Of a stretch of DNA of 26,603 nt, positions 10,589-21,539 are shown one piece after another (the stretch's first letter is position 1; each line of letters begins with the position of its first letter). Source of the DNA: Pleurotus djamor (lineage: Eukaryota > Basidiomycota > Agaricomycetes > Agaricales > Pleurotaceae); NCBI GenBank assembly GCA_029747585.1, contig JAPEVF010000632.1:1-26603 (forward strand), given 5' to 3'. Position numbers and translations under genes: made by a program. Under the pieces are notes generated by a model. The model saw only the letters and a program-made list of their open reading frames with translations, did not search any database and was not told the origin of the DNA.

Positions 10589-13500
10589 CTAGATTACTTG
10601 TTGAACTACATTTAAACCCTTAAGCAATTCGTTTCGACTACCCTCTGTATCATTGCAGTTGCACCCACACCCAGTTGCGCAAAAATTGGGCTTGTAGGCT
10701 TTCCAGCACTTTATATGGCTGATATGGAGGCATGCCAGGCAACTTCGTGACAAACCTACGAAATTGTGATAGAAGTCAGCTCAGGACCAGCCATCCGAAG
10801 GAACTGTATATTAGGATATCGGACGAGCGCACCTTTGACAGGCATTCGACATATTGAACATGGCGTCATGGTCGACGAGATCCCACAAGTCTTACACATC
10901 GATTCCTTATGAGTCAATTCAGTCCTACATCTTGAACAAGTCCGTGTGATCGCTGAGGAGCAAGGGTGAGTAGGTATCGGCCAGGAATCGAGGGATAGAA
11001 AGTCTACTGACACACTCGACCATCGGTTTCGACGTTCTTGCCTTTGAAGGAAGGAACACATTTGAGAAGTTCCAAACGGCGTTCATACAATTCCCATGCA
11101 AACAGGAGCTCGGCGTAAGCATAGACGTGCATGAATAGCTGTTCAGTGAATTGGGTATCGTATAGTGGGCTTAGCCTGCTGTTATTGTTCGTGTTATTAG
11201 CTATGAGCGAGCGGAGCCGATCTCTGAGCTCACGCTGGTGACTTCGCCTGTGGTGCAGGCGTAAACTTCAACCTTTTCTCCCCAGAAACTCGATTAGCTG
11301 ACGGCGCCTTCGAGAGAGGAGGAGGCAAGCGGATGGGCGGAGGAGTTTTATGGGTCTGAACGGACGCAGTGGATGTTGATTCGTTCCACGACTTGGAGAT
11401 AGCTGAAGGCGACTTGACCACGCTATCCTTGCGAGCGGTTCGGCGGGGAAGGTCGGGCGTTCGACTCTGCGGATCGAGCTGAGGGAGTATTGGTACAGCC
11501 TTTTCAGAAAGCGGAGGCGTAGAGGAATCGAGGCGGGGGGAAGGGCTATCTCGCGATATTTCATGGGATCCAGCCATTAGCTGACGCATGCTGCCAGCGT
11601 TGAAAATGCTGGACCACGAGCCGCGAGTCTGAGTGGGCGTTGTCTGAATAGAGGGGGAATGGACTCTCGGCCATGGAAGGAGCATTGGGCTGTTCCCGCT
11701 GCTTATGGACCGTGCCATACTAAAATAGTCTAAGCCTGTAATGGACGCAGAGAGGGGAGAAAGAGAACTCTGGCTATGTGCTTCGTTTGATTTGTCTATG
11801 GAAGCCGTTAGCCCTCGATTTCATTCACAGGTTGGCGGAGGGGCTCACTAGCAGGCAAAGAGTGGGCCCGAATCTGTAGAAGTAGAACAGCCATCATAGC
11901 GAGCATTTGAAGGTCCTTTTCGCTTAGTAACTCTGCATATCTAGAAGATATCGAATGAGTTCTCAGGGAATGCTTTGAGAAACTTGAGATCACTGACAGT
12001 TTCATCAAGACATTGAGGCTGAACGATTGCGCCAATAAACATCCCTTCGACTGGGTTGTAGGTAAGACAGAACGCATGATCCTGAATATTCTTTCATGAT
12101 CAAATCTACCGCACTCCCTCGCAGTTTGAGAGTTCCGCTCGCAAACCGTCGTCAAGGTGTCTGCAGAAAAGATATATCCCAAGGCAACCTTCCGATCCGG
12201 GCCTGAAATGTCGTTTGTCTGTGATATGTAAACGGAGCTTCGTCGGATGGGGGGCAGGTACGAATAATTCTTCGATGAGTCTCCGACTATGGACGAATCG
12301 GAGTCTCGTGCATATCGACGCTGAGAAACCGTCAACAAGTTCGTCATAATCCGCAGTATGTTTCCACCATCTTCCACGCGTTTTGGAACTGGTGCGCGGA
12401 GAGAGGAGACAGTGGCTGCTTGTTCGAGCCTCCGGATGGCATCTGCTACTAATGCTGGAGGTTGGATAGGACGCGGCTCGGTTTCTTGTAATGAGGAAGG
12501 CTTGGAGGGCGAAACAGACAAGTCGTGGGCGAGGTTCCGGACAATACGAGGGGGTGCTCGGAAGAAGCAGACCAATTCACCTGAAGAATTGAGTTAGGCA
12601 ACTGAGGAAAGTGGGGGCGACAGATATGACCTACCGTTCGGTCCAAATGTGCCCTGGGACGTTCGAGGCTCCGCTAAATTCTTGTTATTCCTGAGTAACG
12701 AAACTGTCAAGTCTCTGGATTTGCGAGTGGCATGCTCTTCGTCTGACGAGGATTCGGAGTCGGCGAGGGGAAGGGGTTCCGTGTTTTGATCCTCATTCTT
12801 GAACAATAAAAAGCGGAGACATGCTTCAAGGCAAGGTCGGCGCTTCTCGCGTATTTTCTTCAGTCTCCGAAGGATCAAAGCGCGACTTTGGTTGGATATG
12901 AGAGGACTACGTTCGACCTCAACCGTAGGGGTACCTTCGGGATGTGGGAGGGCGGGATATTCCTTGGGGAAGGTGAAAGTGACGCGTATGAAGACGGAAG
13001 ATGATTCTCCCCAAGGACCGTGAAGACCCAAGGTGCAAGTCCTTCGCTTCGTGAGATCGTGCTGATGTATGTTAGTCAGGTGTGGGCGATGGAGGGAGAG
13101 TCACAAACCTTCTCTAACTTGATCTTGGAAGAAGAGAGCTTGCTTAGGACGGTTGTGATTCTTGGGAGTATTCAGTCAAACACAAAGGGAAGAAGAATCT
13201 ACTCACTCATCTTGCAGCGACTGATTGCTTTCCTCCATCCGGCGCTCCTCCGTTCCAGTACGACTCAGACTATCACTCCGTCTGGACTTGACCTTCTCTC
13301 TTTCCTTTTCCTTCTCTTTGTCCATATCCAATCCAAAAACCTTCTCAGTCCCAGGCGACTCCTCAATGTCCTTCATATCCATATCTACACTCGTCGCTGC
13401 CGTAGCGTTCTTTCGTTCGGATCTACTCGGCGGACGCGACTTGGATCCAACCCTCGACGGAGCATTCGAGCTACCATTCCTTGTACTCGTGCTGTCTCGT

Positions 13501-15751
13501 GTACTGGTACTCCCTGGGCCGGAAGAACTGCTCCGTCGCTGTTGACCTCCACCGACTTTGACGTTGGATAGCCACGCCAATGCATCCATACGTGCGACGG
13601 AGCGACCACCCAAGCCGCCGCGACTCATGGTCCCAGAACGGCGAAGACTGCCAGGGATCATCGATACTGGGCGTGCACCATTGGTTAACTCGAGTTCGTG
13701 ATGGTGATGATGGTTGTGGTTGTGGTTGTGATGGGTATTGGGGTGGAATGATTGGTTTAGGGTAGACGAAGAATTGGGTGGACTAGAGGGTCCCACGAAA
13801 TGTTCATGGAGGGTAGCACGCAACGAAGAGCCTGCATGGGGTTGGAGTACTGGATTGACGTTTCGAGGAGGTGGGATTGGATGGTTTACGGATAATTGGT
13901 CTGGACGACGTGCTCTGGGAGGAGCCGCTCGCACTTCGGCAAGGATAGAACGATGGCCGATCGGTGCAGATAGGGTAGGATGGTATTCAGAGCCTTCGGG
14001 TGGGTCTCGAAAAGAGATGTTTTGGTCGTTAATTAGAGGGTATCGAGCGCGCCCACGAGCGGGGGAATAGACATGACCGACTTTCTGGAATGATGGGGTC
14101 AGTAACATAACAAAAAGCAGGTTTTGATATGTGTCCGTACCTGCATTGTATCAAGGTCGATGGGCCAAAACCTCAATGTACGATCCTTGGACCAGGTGAT
14201 GAGTTGGTAGTCCGTGCCGTCTTGACCACCTTTACGCCAAACAAACTCTTTGACAACGTCTGTATGGCCTTCGAACACCTCTACGGGGGCGTGTAGGTTT
14301 GGATCTGTAGCAGTCGGGGTTTTGTTGTCATCTGAACCGAATCCCGGGAACGCGATGTCAGTACGATACATCTCGAGCGCCGTTTCACCGCGTTGCGCGA
14401 GACTGAGGACACCCCGTGCAAAGGGGAGGTTTCGCGCACGCCAGACAGGATAGAGGGTACGAATAGTGGTCTTGGGGTCGATGGGATCGTAATTTGATGC
14501 GGCGAGGTTGGGTCCAATGTGAAATTGAGAAGGAGACCCATTGAGGTCTTTGAAAGAGGATGTCCCGTGAGGCGACGCGTTGATGTCCCAGACCTTGATG
14601 GTGTGGTCCAGGGAGCAGGTAACGATCTCGTTGCGCAGAGAGTGCGACCAGTCGATGCCGTATATTTTTGATGCATGTGCGCGGATGGCCAGGATGGGAA
14701 GTGAGCCTTTGCGACGATCCCAGATGAGCACCTCACTTGCATGGGACGAAGCCAGGAGGTTGGGATCTTGACGGTTCCATTTGACTTGGGTACCACTTTC
14801 TGCAACGAGGGTGAGGGTGCGCTGTGGGCAAGCAGGTGAAACCCAACGTACCATTGAAAGCAGAAAGACCGAAGACAGGTTTCCTCGGCTCACGCAGATC
14901 CCATGTCCATATCCACGAGTCTATACCCGTCGAAGCTACGGTGTCGCATTCCGTTGTGTGCCAGTTTATGTCGGTTATAGCTCTGTAATGCGAGTGCAGG
15001 ATATGTTCGATAGAAGTCTTTCCAACGATGAGGAGGTTCCAGATAAGGCTGCAAGCGTGGTTAAGTTGAGAGTTGTTGTACCGAGCACAACCACGCACAG
15101 TTTCTCACTTGACGTAGAGACAATGTATTCTGCACGAGACGGGTGGGGGTTCCATTGAACATCCGCCACGTCCCATGTACCGCCTTGAGGGAGGAAACGT
15201 GGTACCTCTAGCGGGGCTTCGAGGTCGATGATGAACAATCCTCGGCGGCTGAAGAGAGAGGGTAAGAGAGGAGGTGAGGGATGTCGCAGAGAACGTACGC
15301 AGCCAATACGACATCACGACTCGCAGGGCTAATGCTCATCTACGTTCCTTAAATGGGGGGTTCGAAGACAAAGAAAAGCGAGACGTACGTTCCCCACAGC
15401 GTCCCCTACAAGACCTTTCATGTCAATCTGAAGGCTCCGTCGAAAGTTGGTTCCATCGTCCGGTGACGAAGGCAGACTAGGCATTGTCGCTGCTATTCCA
15501 CTCGGTCCACTGGGCACGCTTGCAGACGTGGGGGAATTGACGGCATGTGAAGGGATGCTAAAGTCATGCTTCTGCGCAGCGGTGGTTGTGATAGGCGACG
15601 GCGGATGAGGCAGAGACGACGTGAACGATGGTCGCCGTGCAGAAAGAAGGCTCGGAATCGTTGGGTTTGCGGGGATTGCGGGCGACAGCGTGAACGACGG
15701 GTCGCGATGGATTTGAGTCGTCCGAGGTCGCTGGCCATACCCCGACGTCAT
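10589..15751 (-). CDS. WDR59: WDR59/Sea3(Mtc5)-like GATOR2 (SEACAT) subunit, 13 exons, 1504 residues
   Basis: WDR59/Sea3 is a scaffold of the vacuole-associated GATOR2 (yeast SEACAT) complex that controls TORC1 in response to amino acids. Exons on the minus strand are 15751-15389, 15339-15299, 15248-15099, 15048-14852, 14799-14141, 14084-13207, 13160-13109, 13061-12635, 12580-11849, 11795-11234, 11178-11012, 10952-10833 and 10755-10589; every junction keeps phase. The domain order is diagnostic. Residues 1-121 are low-complexity. WD40 repeats occupy about 122-470, with GLFIIDLEAP, WDVADVQWNP, TQVKWN, VLIWDRRKG and DYQLITWSKDRTLRFW close to animal WDR59. A Ser/His/Asn-rich disordered stretch follows to about 763, then an RWD domain (about 764-880, ending in CLEACLRFL). 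A helical region contains KDLQMLAM. A C-terminal zinc-binding RING-like fold has CSRC, CKTC, CSICRMPVKG, CLAC and ATGCGCNC (about 1410-1487). The least certain part is inside exon 9 (about 12100-11930), where family similarity is weak and a second frame is also open. Confidence 0.93.
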
Positions 15752-16225
15752 GGTACCATGGCAAGAGTATAAAAAGATCAAATAACTTTGAAATAACTCA
15801 TATTTTATTGACATCCTATCGACGGGGTACAATTCTGTATAACTAGGCTGAGTCCACGAAAATTAGACGAAAGTACTCAAGAACTTCAACGAAAATTTGA
15901 ATGTACTAAAAAAAAACCAAGGGCTTGGGCAATGAACCCGTTGATGATGGAGCAAGGAACCATACCAGAGACGACTTTATCTCTCACCAAAAGCCTCAAC
16001 GACTTCGTTGTACAAGGACCTAAAATTGACCCAAAACATCAATTATGTTCTGCATTAAACCGGTACTTTAAACTTGCCAAGGTGACACTTTGACTGAGAA
16101 TGAAGGGAGAACCCGCTGGTCTCACTGGGCTCTAGAAACGAGAAAAGATGGGCGATATTCGCAGATGGAATGGAAAGCGCTCGGGCCCCTTCTGATGTAG
16201 CATCTCAGTAAAATGGCTGTTCAAG
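15752..16225 (+). other. Intergenic stretch upstream of the WDR59-like gene
   Basis: No gene is seen. The first tens of bases before the start of the minus-strand gene contain TATAAAAAG-like A/T-rich sequence (near 15768), which on the plus strand only loosely resembles a TATA element. The stretch should hold the WDR59-like promoter and 5' leader. An A-run lies near 15908. Confidence 0.4.
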
Positions 16226-16440
16226 ATGATGATAGGGCACGAACCGTTGAATACAGAGATCAGAGAGCAAAGGTCAAAAGACGGTGTCCATGTCCGCGTC
16301 TGGTTCAAACCGATGAAAGGGCATGACTTGTTAGTTGAACTCCAGTTGGAACTGGAAGATATTTCCTTCGCGAAGGGCCCGAGGAAGCACGGAGAGGCCT
16401 GCGTAGGAAAAAGAGGTTTGTAAATGAGTCTACATAGGAT
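16226..16440 (+). repeat. Diverged direct repeat, copy 1
   Basis: This copy resembles 16896-17100 in the same orientation. Shared blocks are GGCACGAACC-GTTG against GGTCACGAACCATTG, AAAAGACGGTGTCCATGTCCGCG against AAAAGACTGCGCCCATGTTCGCG, and TTTCCTTCGCGAAGGGC against TTTCCTTGTCGAAGGGC followed by an AAGC-CGGAGA block. A 65-codon open frame here (16226-16423) is not conserved in the second copy, so the repeat is not called coding. The two copies bracket the F-box relic at 16555-16835. Confidence 0.6.
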
Positions 16441-16554
16441 GCTTGAGGCATGGATGCAGTGATGAATGCCTAGAATCGTCTGCGTGCCTGAGCGTTTGAG
16501 ACAAGGGTTCGGATGTGGGATGAATGATTCAGTAGAAAATCTTGGGGATGCAGC

Positions 16555-16835
16555 AGGTCATACATAGATCCTGTTGAATGAACGATCAAATTTGAGGACA
16601 TTCTGGCAATTGTGTGGAATGCACATAGCACGAAGTGCGGTACTGGTCATCTGAGCTGAAGATGTGCGATGCAAAGACTGGGGCAACCGATCTACGACAT
16701 TGCTCGTCGGTGAGATATTCGACGATGCTGGCATAACCTGGGGCATTAGCGCATTAGCACCCAACAGAAAGGCGCANGGGGGAGAGGGCAGGGGACCCCG
16801 AAATGAAGGAGTGGAAGGCAAGTGCGTCTGGCGCG
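16555..16835 (-). pseudogene. Relic of an F-box paralogue in the right arm
   Basis: Read on the minus strand, this DNA encodes AFHSFISGSPALSP, then (beyond the N at 16777, in a shifted frame) APGYASIVEYLT, then HIFSSDD. These line up in order with AFHSLIPTSVTFDALSP, SGYATILEYST and HIFTSEDN of the intact F-box protein, about residues 325-390. The frame is not continuous and the ends are missing. A shorter form of the same relic is at 9885-9990. It is an old fragment, clearly more diverged than the two arm copies are from each other. Confidence 0.65.
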
Positions 16836-16895
16836 TGTCAATCTGTTATGGTTGTTGATCAAACGAAAGAACTTCTCGCGGTCAGTGCTTCAGGA

Positions 16896-17100
16896 GGTGA
16901 GCACGAGATATAGGTCACGAACCATTGGATGCAGAGGGAGCAAGGACCAAAAGACTGCGCCCATGTTCGCGCTTGGTTGACACCAATGTTGTGCTCCGGC
17001 AAAGTAAGCTTAGATCTAGAAAGAAAAAAAAAGACATAGTCATTTCCTTGTCGAAGGGCTGATAGAAGCGCGGAGAAGTCTGGATATGTAGTAAGTAAAA
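16896..17100 (+). repeat. Diverged direct repeat, copy 2
   Basis: This is the second copy of the repeat at 16226-16440, same orientation, about 670 bp apart start to start. It contains an A-run (near 17023-17032) not present in copy 1. Part of it has no counterpart in the left arm, so the bracketed block is a difference between the arms. Confidence 0.6.
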
Positions 17101-17567
17101 AATCCTAACCGCTGAAAGGGTTGTCATTGTGCACATTTGCGAGGACTTGGCGACTCATGGCCGCGCGCTCCATGCAATGGCAAGGATTGGGGTCGAAAAC
17201 GACGCGTCGCTTTTATGATTTTGTTTTCCTGGGAGGTTTTGGACAACATCGAAGGTTAAAACGTTAACGTCTCGTGTCGAGTAAGGATACCGAATGTGTA
17301 CCACTCCGTTTCGTTGCATTCTGGGGTCCTTTCCTCGTGGAGGCGTCGTAGCCAAGAAACCGAGTGTCCCTAGGGGGTGAATGTTGAAGGCACTCTTTTA
17401 CGCAGTAGACATGCCAATAAAAACGTTGATGGTTTAGCGTGTCCTAGCGTGTCGCGTAAACGAAGAGGGACGCAAGAAGCCAAACACGCCCAAACACAAA
17501 AAGTCCCTGTTCAAATATCGCGCGTCAGGCCATTGCATACTTCACGGTCTCTCTTCCTCTTCCCGCC
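17101..17567 (+). promoter_or_regulatory. Upstream region of the right methyltransferase
   Basis: This stretch aligns inverted with 9409-9852. The stretch nearest the gene is almost the same in both arms; further out there are small indels and substitutions. The frames on either strand differ between the copies, which argues against a gene here. It likely carries the promoter and 5' leader of the methyltransferase. Confidence 0.5.
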
Positions 17568-19376
17568 ATGTCCTCGCTCGTCCGCCCCACGTCTTACCCA
17601 GCCATAAAAAACGCGCCGCTCGTCGGTCTCGCCGAGGGCAATGGTGCCTTTTCAAACTACCAACTGGCTTTCTGCGTCATCGTCGGTCCCTACCTCCTCA
17701 AGACGTTCCTTCCCATTGTCAACCGTGGTGGTTTCAAAACCTACCTCTTCCTACTTGTGGTCACTGGTCTTCCTATTACCATGGGGTACTGGACTCTTAC
17801 CAGTATGTACGGCCCGAGAATCAACGAAAAGGTTGTTCTCCCTGGCAAGGACATTGAAGAGTATATCGAAATCAAGGATGTTGAGTTGAGGAAACGGTAT
17901 AATGGCAAGGAAAAGATCCCCATGCAGGTCTTCCACGACGCCTACTTCGAGGGCAAAATTGACTTCAAGGGTACGTGTACTTCTCCGTCCATCCGCAGCA
18001 GCCAACTGAGTTTCGTCTGTCAGGTGATGTTTTGGACATTATGGAACAGAGGCATGATTGGTCGAAGATGACCTTTACCTGGGAGCTCTTCAAATATGTC
18101 GTGACTGTCCTCGTCCCCACCGTGGTCATCCACTCCCAGGCCCAGGACGAGGACCAAGTTCGTGACCATTATGACCGTACGCACATCTAATTTTCAGTCC
18201 GTACGACGCGTTTTAACTTGTACTTCAGGAGGCAACGACTTCTACGGATGGTAGGCAAACCTTTGGCGTGTCACTTGGCGCGATGTTGACCGTTTGTGTA
18301 GGTTCTTGGGCCCACGTATGGTTTACACTTCGGGTATCATCTCCGACAACAGCATTGAAGAGTCCCTCGAGCAACTCCAAGACAACAAGCTCACTGTTGT
18401 CTGCGAAAAGCTCAACCTGAACGAGAACGACCGGTACGTTCCTCAGCTGCGTGTCTTCACTGGTGCTGACCGTACCCCACCAGTGTCCTCGATATTGGTT
18501 GTGGCTGGGGTACTTTGGTCACTCACGCTGCTAAAAACTACGGCTGCGACGTCACTGGTGTCACTTTGTCTCGCGAACAGACCAAGTTCATCCAACAACG
18601 CTTCAAGGACAACGGTGTCTCCGATGACCGCGCTCGCATCCTCTGTCGCGACTACCGCGAGATTCCTGCCGAGAAGGGCAAATACACCAAGATCGTTGCC
18701 CTTGAAATGGCCGAGGTGAGTAACCATTCCCCGGATTGCTGTTCAACAATGGACTGACTAGCGTTCAGCACGTCGGGATTCGCCGCTACGGAGCGTTCTT
18801 GCGCCAAATCTACGATCTTTTGGACGACAATGGTATCTTCGTTCTCCAAGTTGCTGGTTTCCGTCAATGCTGGCAATTTGAAGACTTGATCTGGTTCGCA
18901 ATCCACTTCTCAATTTGAGGGTTGTTCCTCATCTATCTCTTGTTTCTAGGGGTCTCTTCATGAACAAGTATATCTTCCCTGGGGCCGACGCGTCCTGCTC
19001 GCTTGGCTGGGTTGTCACCCAAGTTGAAAGCGCCGGCTTCGAAGTCAAGAACATTGACGTCTTGGGCGTTCACTACTCCGCTACTCTCTGGAGGTGGTAC
19101 AAGAACTGGATATCGAACAAGGACAAGGTCATCGAGGCTTACGGCGAGAGATGGTATCGCATCTGGGTGTACTTCCTTGCGTACAGCACCATTATCAGTC
19201 GGTGAGTTACCTTTTCTTACGTATGTGTTGAGTGTATGTTGATGGTTTCCTTCAGGCAAGGTAGTTGTTCGGTGTTCCAGCTGACACTGCACAAGAACTT
19301 GAATGCGTATCATCGTATTGAGGGTGTGCCCAGCCATGCGTCAATCCATATCCGACCAGAGCACCCTATCGAGTGA
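17568..19376 (+). CDS. Sphingolipid C9-methyltransferase, right copy (8 exons, 479 residues)
   Basis: This is the intact twin of the gene at 7597-9408, divergently oriented from it. Exons are 17568-17970, 18024-18176, 18229-18250, 18302-18433, 18484-18715, 18769-18893, 18950-19201 and 19256-19376, summing to 1440 nt with all phases consistent; introns are 50-56 bp. Motifs are the same as in the twin: N-terminal hydrophobic segments, DRGNDFYGWFLG at about 185, SAM-binding VLDIGCGWG at 238-246, then EMAEHVG, and a C-terminal RWYKNW region of the CFA-synthase-like fold. Intron 1 is identical to that of the left copy; introns 2 and 5 differ at only a few positions, and intron 7 is 54 bp against 57 bp. 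The enzyme modifies the sphingoid base of ceramide before glucosylation. Some fungi carry two such genes, so two active copies are plausible. Confidence 0.93.
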
Positions 19377-19901
19377 GCGACGTTTCCATCCCTTCCGGTG
19401 TATGATTGCTAATGCGTGTTTGTTTAGTCCCGTCATTTAGAGCCTTATACTATCCATCTTTATATCTTAGAGTCGCCGTCGTATACCCCTTGTTGATAGG
19501 TTTGAATAGATGTTGGGTTGGTTGATGTTGGACAACGTTGACTGCCACCGTGGGTGTGATTTGTTACGACCCCGTCATGCACCCTCAAGAGCTTCAGTCC
19601 GCATCCAACGGTTGCTGCTTCTCCACGCCTGTACCCTGGTCTGTCTTCGATGAGTCTCCCGCCCATTTCCACAGCACTATTGTATCTCGCTCAATCCATA
19701 CAAGGTCTACGAACGCAATTTTGAGTTGCCTTATGAAAGTATTCGCAGTACATTAGCGCGCTTCCTCAATCTGCCAGTCGGTGTTGCTGCCTATATTCGT
19801 CTCCCTTTTAGGTCTCTTGTGTGTCCACCCGTGGTTGACCGTTTCTCCTCAAGCGGAGGTAACTGGTAAGCTTCACTTCACCCTGTGACACATTGATCGA
19901 C
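19377..19901 (+). other. Intergenic DNA between methyltransferase and F-box genes
   Basis: This matches 6863-7596 inverted except for the 217-bp block present only on the left, whose junction corresponds to about 19797. A TGTTGGGTTGGTTGATGTTG segment starts an open frame in both arms, but here it meets a stop within about 50 codons, so no gene is called. The stretch probably contains the methyltransferase 3' end and the F-box promoter. Confidence 0.55.
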
Positions 19902-21539
19902 ATGTCTGCCTACATCCTTGACTTCGCAGGCAAACCAGTTGGTATAGCTGATATCGACGATAAAATACAAAGCCTCCACGATGACATCGCATTCCTCCAA
20001 CGTCTACGAAACTCTCGTCTCATCGTTGGACGTATCATCGCTACCCTTCCCGACGATATCCTTATCATGATCTTCCAATCCGTGCTCGGTCTACTCTCTG
20101 CTGGAGACCGTGCAGAATCCCCCGTCAAGGTCTGTCTTGGACTCACCCATGTGTGCCAACGTTGGAGGAATATCCTCCTCAGCACCGCCCAATTCTGGTC
20201 GACTGTCTACACTAGTATACCGGCAGAGTTGATTCCTCTTTGGCTCAGCCACTCTGGAGACCTGCTGCCCTTGCATCTCACCTCAGCATGGAGGAGGGTC
20301 GAAGTGAAGGATACAGTGAACCTTGTCCTCACTCAACAGGCACATCGACTCAAAACCATCCAGCTTATGCCGAAGGGGGACATCTCTACCTTGTACAAGG
20401 ATGCTTTAGAGCAAATTCAAGAGGCTCCCTTTCTCGAAACCCTGGCTTTGACTACCCAAGTCAGGCCTACGACAGAGCACATCAAATTCTCGCCCAGTGT
20501 CCAGGACGACCTCACGCCACCCCTCCACTCACTTGCGCTGAGAAACTGCATCGTGGATCTCAATGTTCCATTCTTCTCCCCTCTTCGCACACTCAACATC
20601 CAGTATCAATCCCAGTTTAAATCGTATGGGAATCTCCAGATACCTCGCCTAATATCTGCTCTTGGAATGATGCAACAACTCGAAGACCTATCACTCATTT
20701 TTGCTGTTAAACCTATGGATGATGGAACCCTGGTAGCCAAAATTACTCTTCCCAACCTGAAAACCTTCCACATACGCACCGTAAACCTCGGTGGATTGGA
20801 CGTCCTTCTCCACCTCTCGTGTCCATCTCTTCAGACTCTCTATGCAAGGAGTTCATCCACTTCCCCTACATCCCTCACACCCATTGCTACCGCCTTCCAT
20901 TCTTTGATTCCCACCTCTGTCACCTTCGACGCGCTCTCTCCGCGACTTTCCGTTCGCAGCCGTGACTCAGGGTATGCAACCATCCTCGAATATTCCACAG
21001 GTGGCAGATGCGGTCGAAAGATTACTGCAGCCTTCGTGTTGCACATATTCACCTCCGAGGACAATGCGGGTGCCACACTTCAGGCCATTTGCGTTCGACA
21101 GAATGGGAGAATGATACCCACGATCATCCATTTGGACAATTCATTTGAATCATTCGTTGGCTACGACCCTCTCTGGCACTTCCTCGAGGATCATTCGTCT
21201 CACATCGAGACCCTGGTGCTGGGTGCTGGGGTGTGGATGTTGACGCGCGGTTCGAGGTCTGACGGAGACGATGATCCTGCCAAGTATACATCAATCCTCC
21301 CGTCTCTCAAGCACCTCATTGTGATTGGTGCAAGCTTCCATGAACGGGGGCTGCTGGAATACCAAAGGTTGCTTCGAGCAAGGACTGTTTCAGGCACTCG
21401 GATTGAGACACTCACACTGCATTGCCAGACGCAAAGCGACGCTGAAGGATGGGAAGTTCTCAAGGCAGATGTTTGTTCGCTTGAAGTAGCTTGTGGTGAC
21501 GCCCCGTTTATCTTCCGTGGCATTGCCAACAATCAGTAG
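19902..21539 (+). CDS. F-box protein with leucine-rich-type C-terminal region, right copy, intact (545 residues)
   Basis: F-box proteins bind Skp1 and present substrates to SCF ubiquitin ligases. The N-terminus has a short coiled segment (IDDKIQSLHDDIAFLQRLR) and then an F-box-like domain at about residues 48-100: TLPDDILIMIF, CLGLTHVCQRWRNIL and TAQFWS. This arrangement is typical of the very large F-box family of Agaricomycetes. The rest shows irregular leucine-rich spacing (LKTIQLM, LETLALT, LHSLALRNC, LEDLSLIF, LKTFHIRTV, LKHLIVIG, IETLTL), suggesting an LRR-like substrate-binding region. The frame is a single exon; I chose the ATG at 19902, since the frame only extends upstream through a TTG. 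About 160 bp present near the C-terminus of the left copy is missing here, so the last ~10 residues may be a derived ending. The target is unknown. Confidence 0.88.
   Translation: MSAYILDFAGKPVGIADIDDKIQSLHDDIAFLQRLRNSRLIVGRIIATLPDDILIMIFQSVLGLLSAGDRAESPVKVCLGLTHVCQRWRNILLSTAQFWSTVYTSIPAELIPLWLSHSGDLLPLHLTSAWRRVEVKDTVNLVLTQQAHRLKTIQLMPKGDISTLYKDALEQIQEAPFLETLALTTQVRPTTEHIKFSPSVQDDLTPPLHSLALRNCIVDLNVPFFSPLRTLNIQYQSQFKSYGNLQIPRLISALGMMQQLEDLSLIFAVKPMDDGTLVAKITLPNLKTFHIRTVNLGGLDVLLHLSCPSLQTLYARSSSTSPTSLTPIATAFHSLIPTSVTFDALSPRLSVRSRDSGYATILEYSTGGRCGRKITAAFVLHIFTSEDNAGATLQAICVRQNGRMIPTIIHLDNSFESFVGYDPLWHFLEDHSSHIETLVLGAGVWMLTRGSRSDGDDDPAKYTSILPSLKHLIVIGASFHERGLLEYQRLLRARTVSGTRIETLTLHCQTQSDAEGWEVLKADVCSLEVACGDAPFIFRGIANNQ

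Noticed and set aside
13225..14070. Several plus-strand frames opposite the WDR59-like exon 6
   Set aside because: They are antisense shadows of a low-complexity coding exon with few stop codons.
16300..16316. GGTTCAAACC resembling a tRNA T-arm
   Set aside because: No acceptor, D or anticodon stems could be paired around it; no tRNA gene found in the window by eye.
16226..16423. 65-codon plus-strand frame
   Set aside because: It lies in a direct repeat whose second copy does not keep the frame; better described as repeat.
20240..20620. 126-codon plus-strand frame inside the F-box gene, also seen in the left copy
   Set aside because: It is an alternative frame of a conserved gene; conservation follows from the F-box reading frame.
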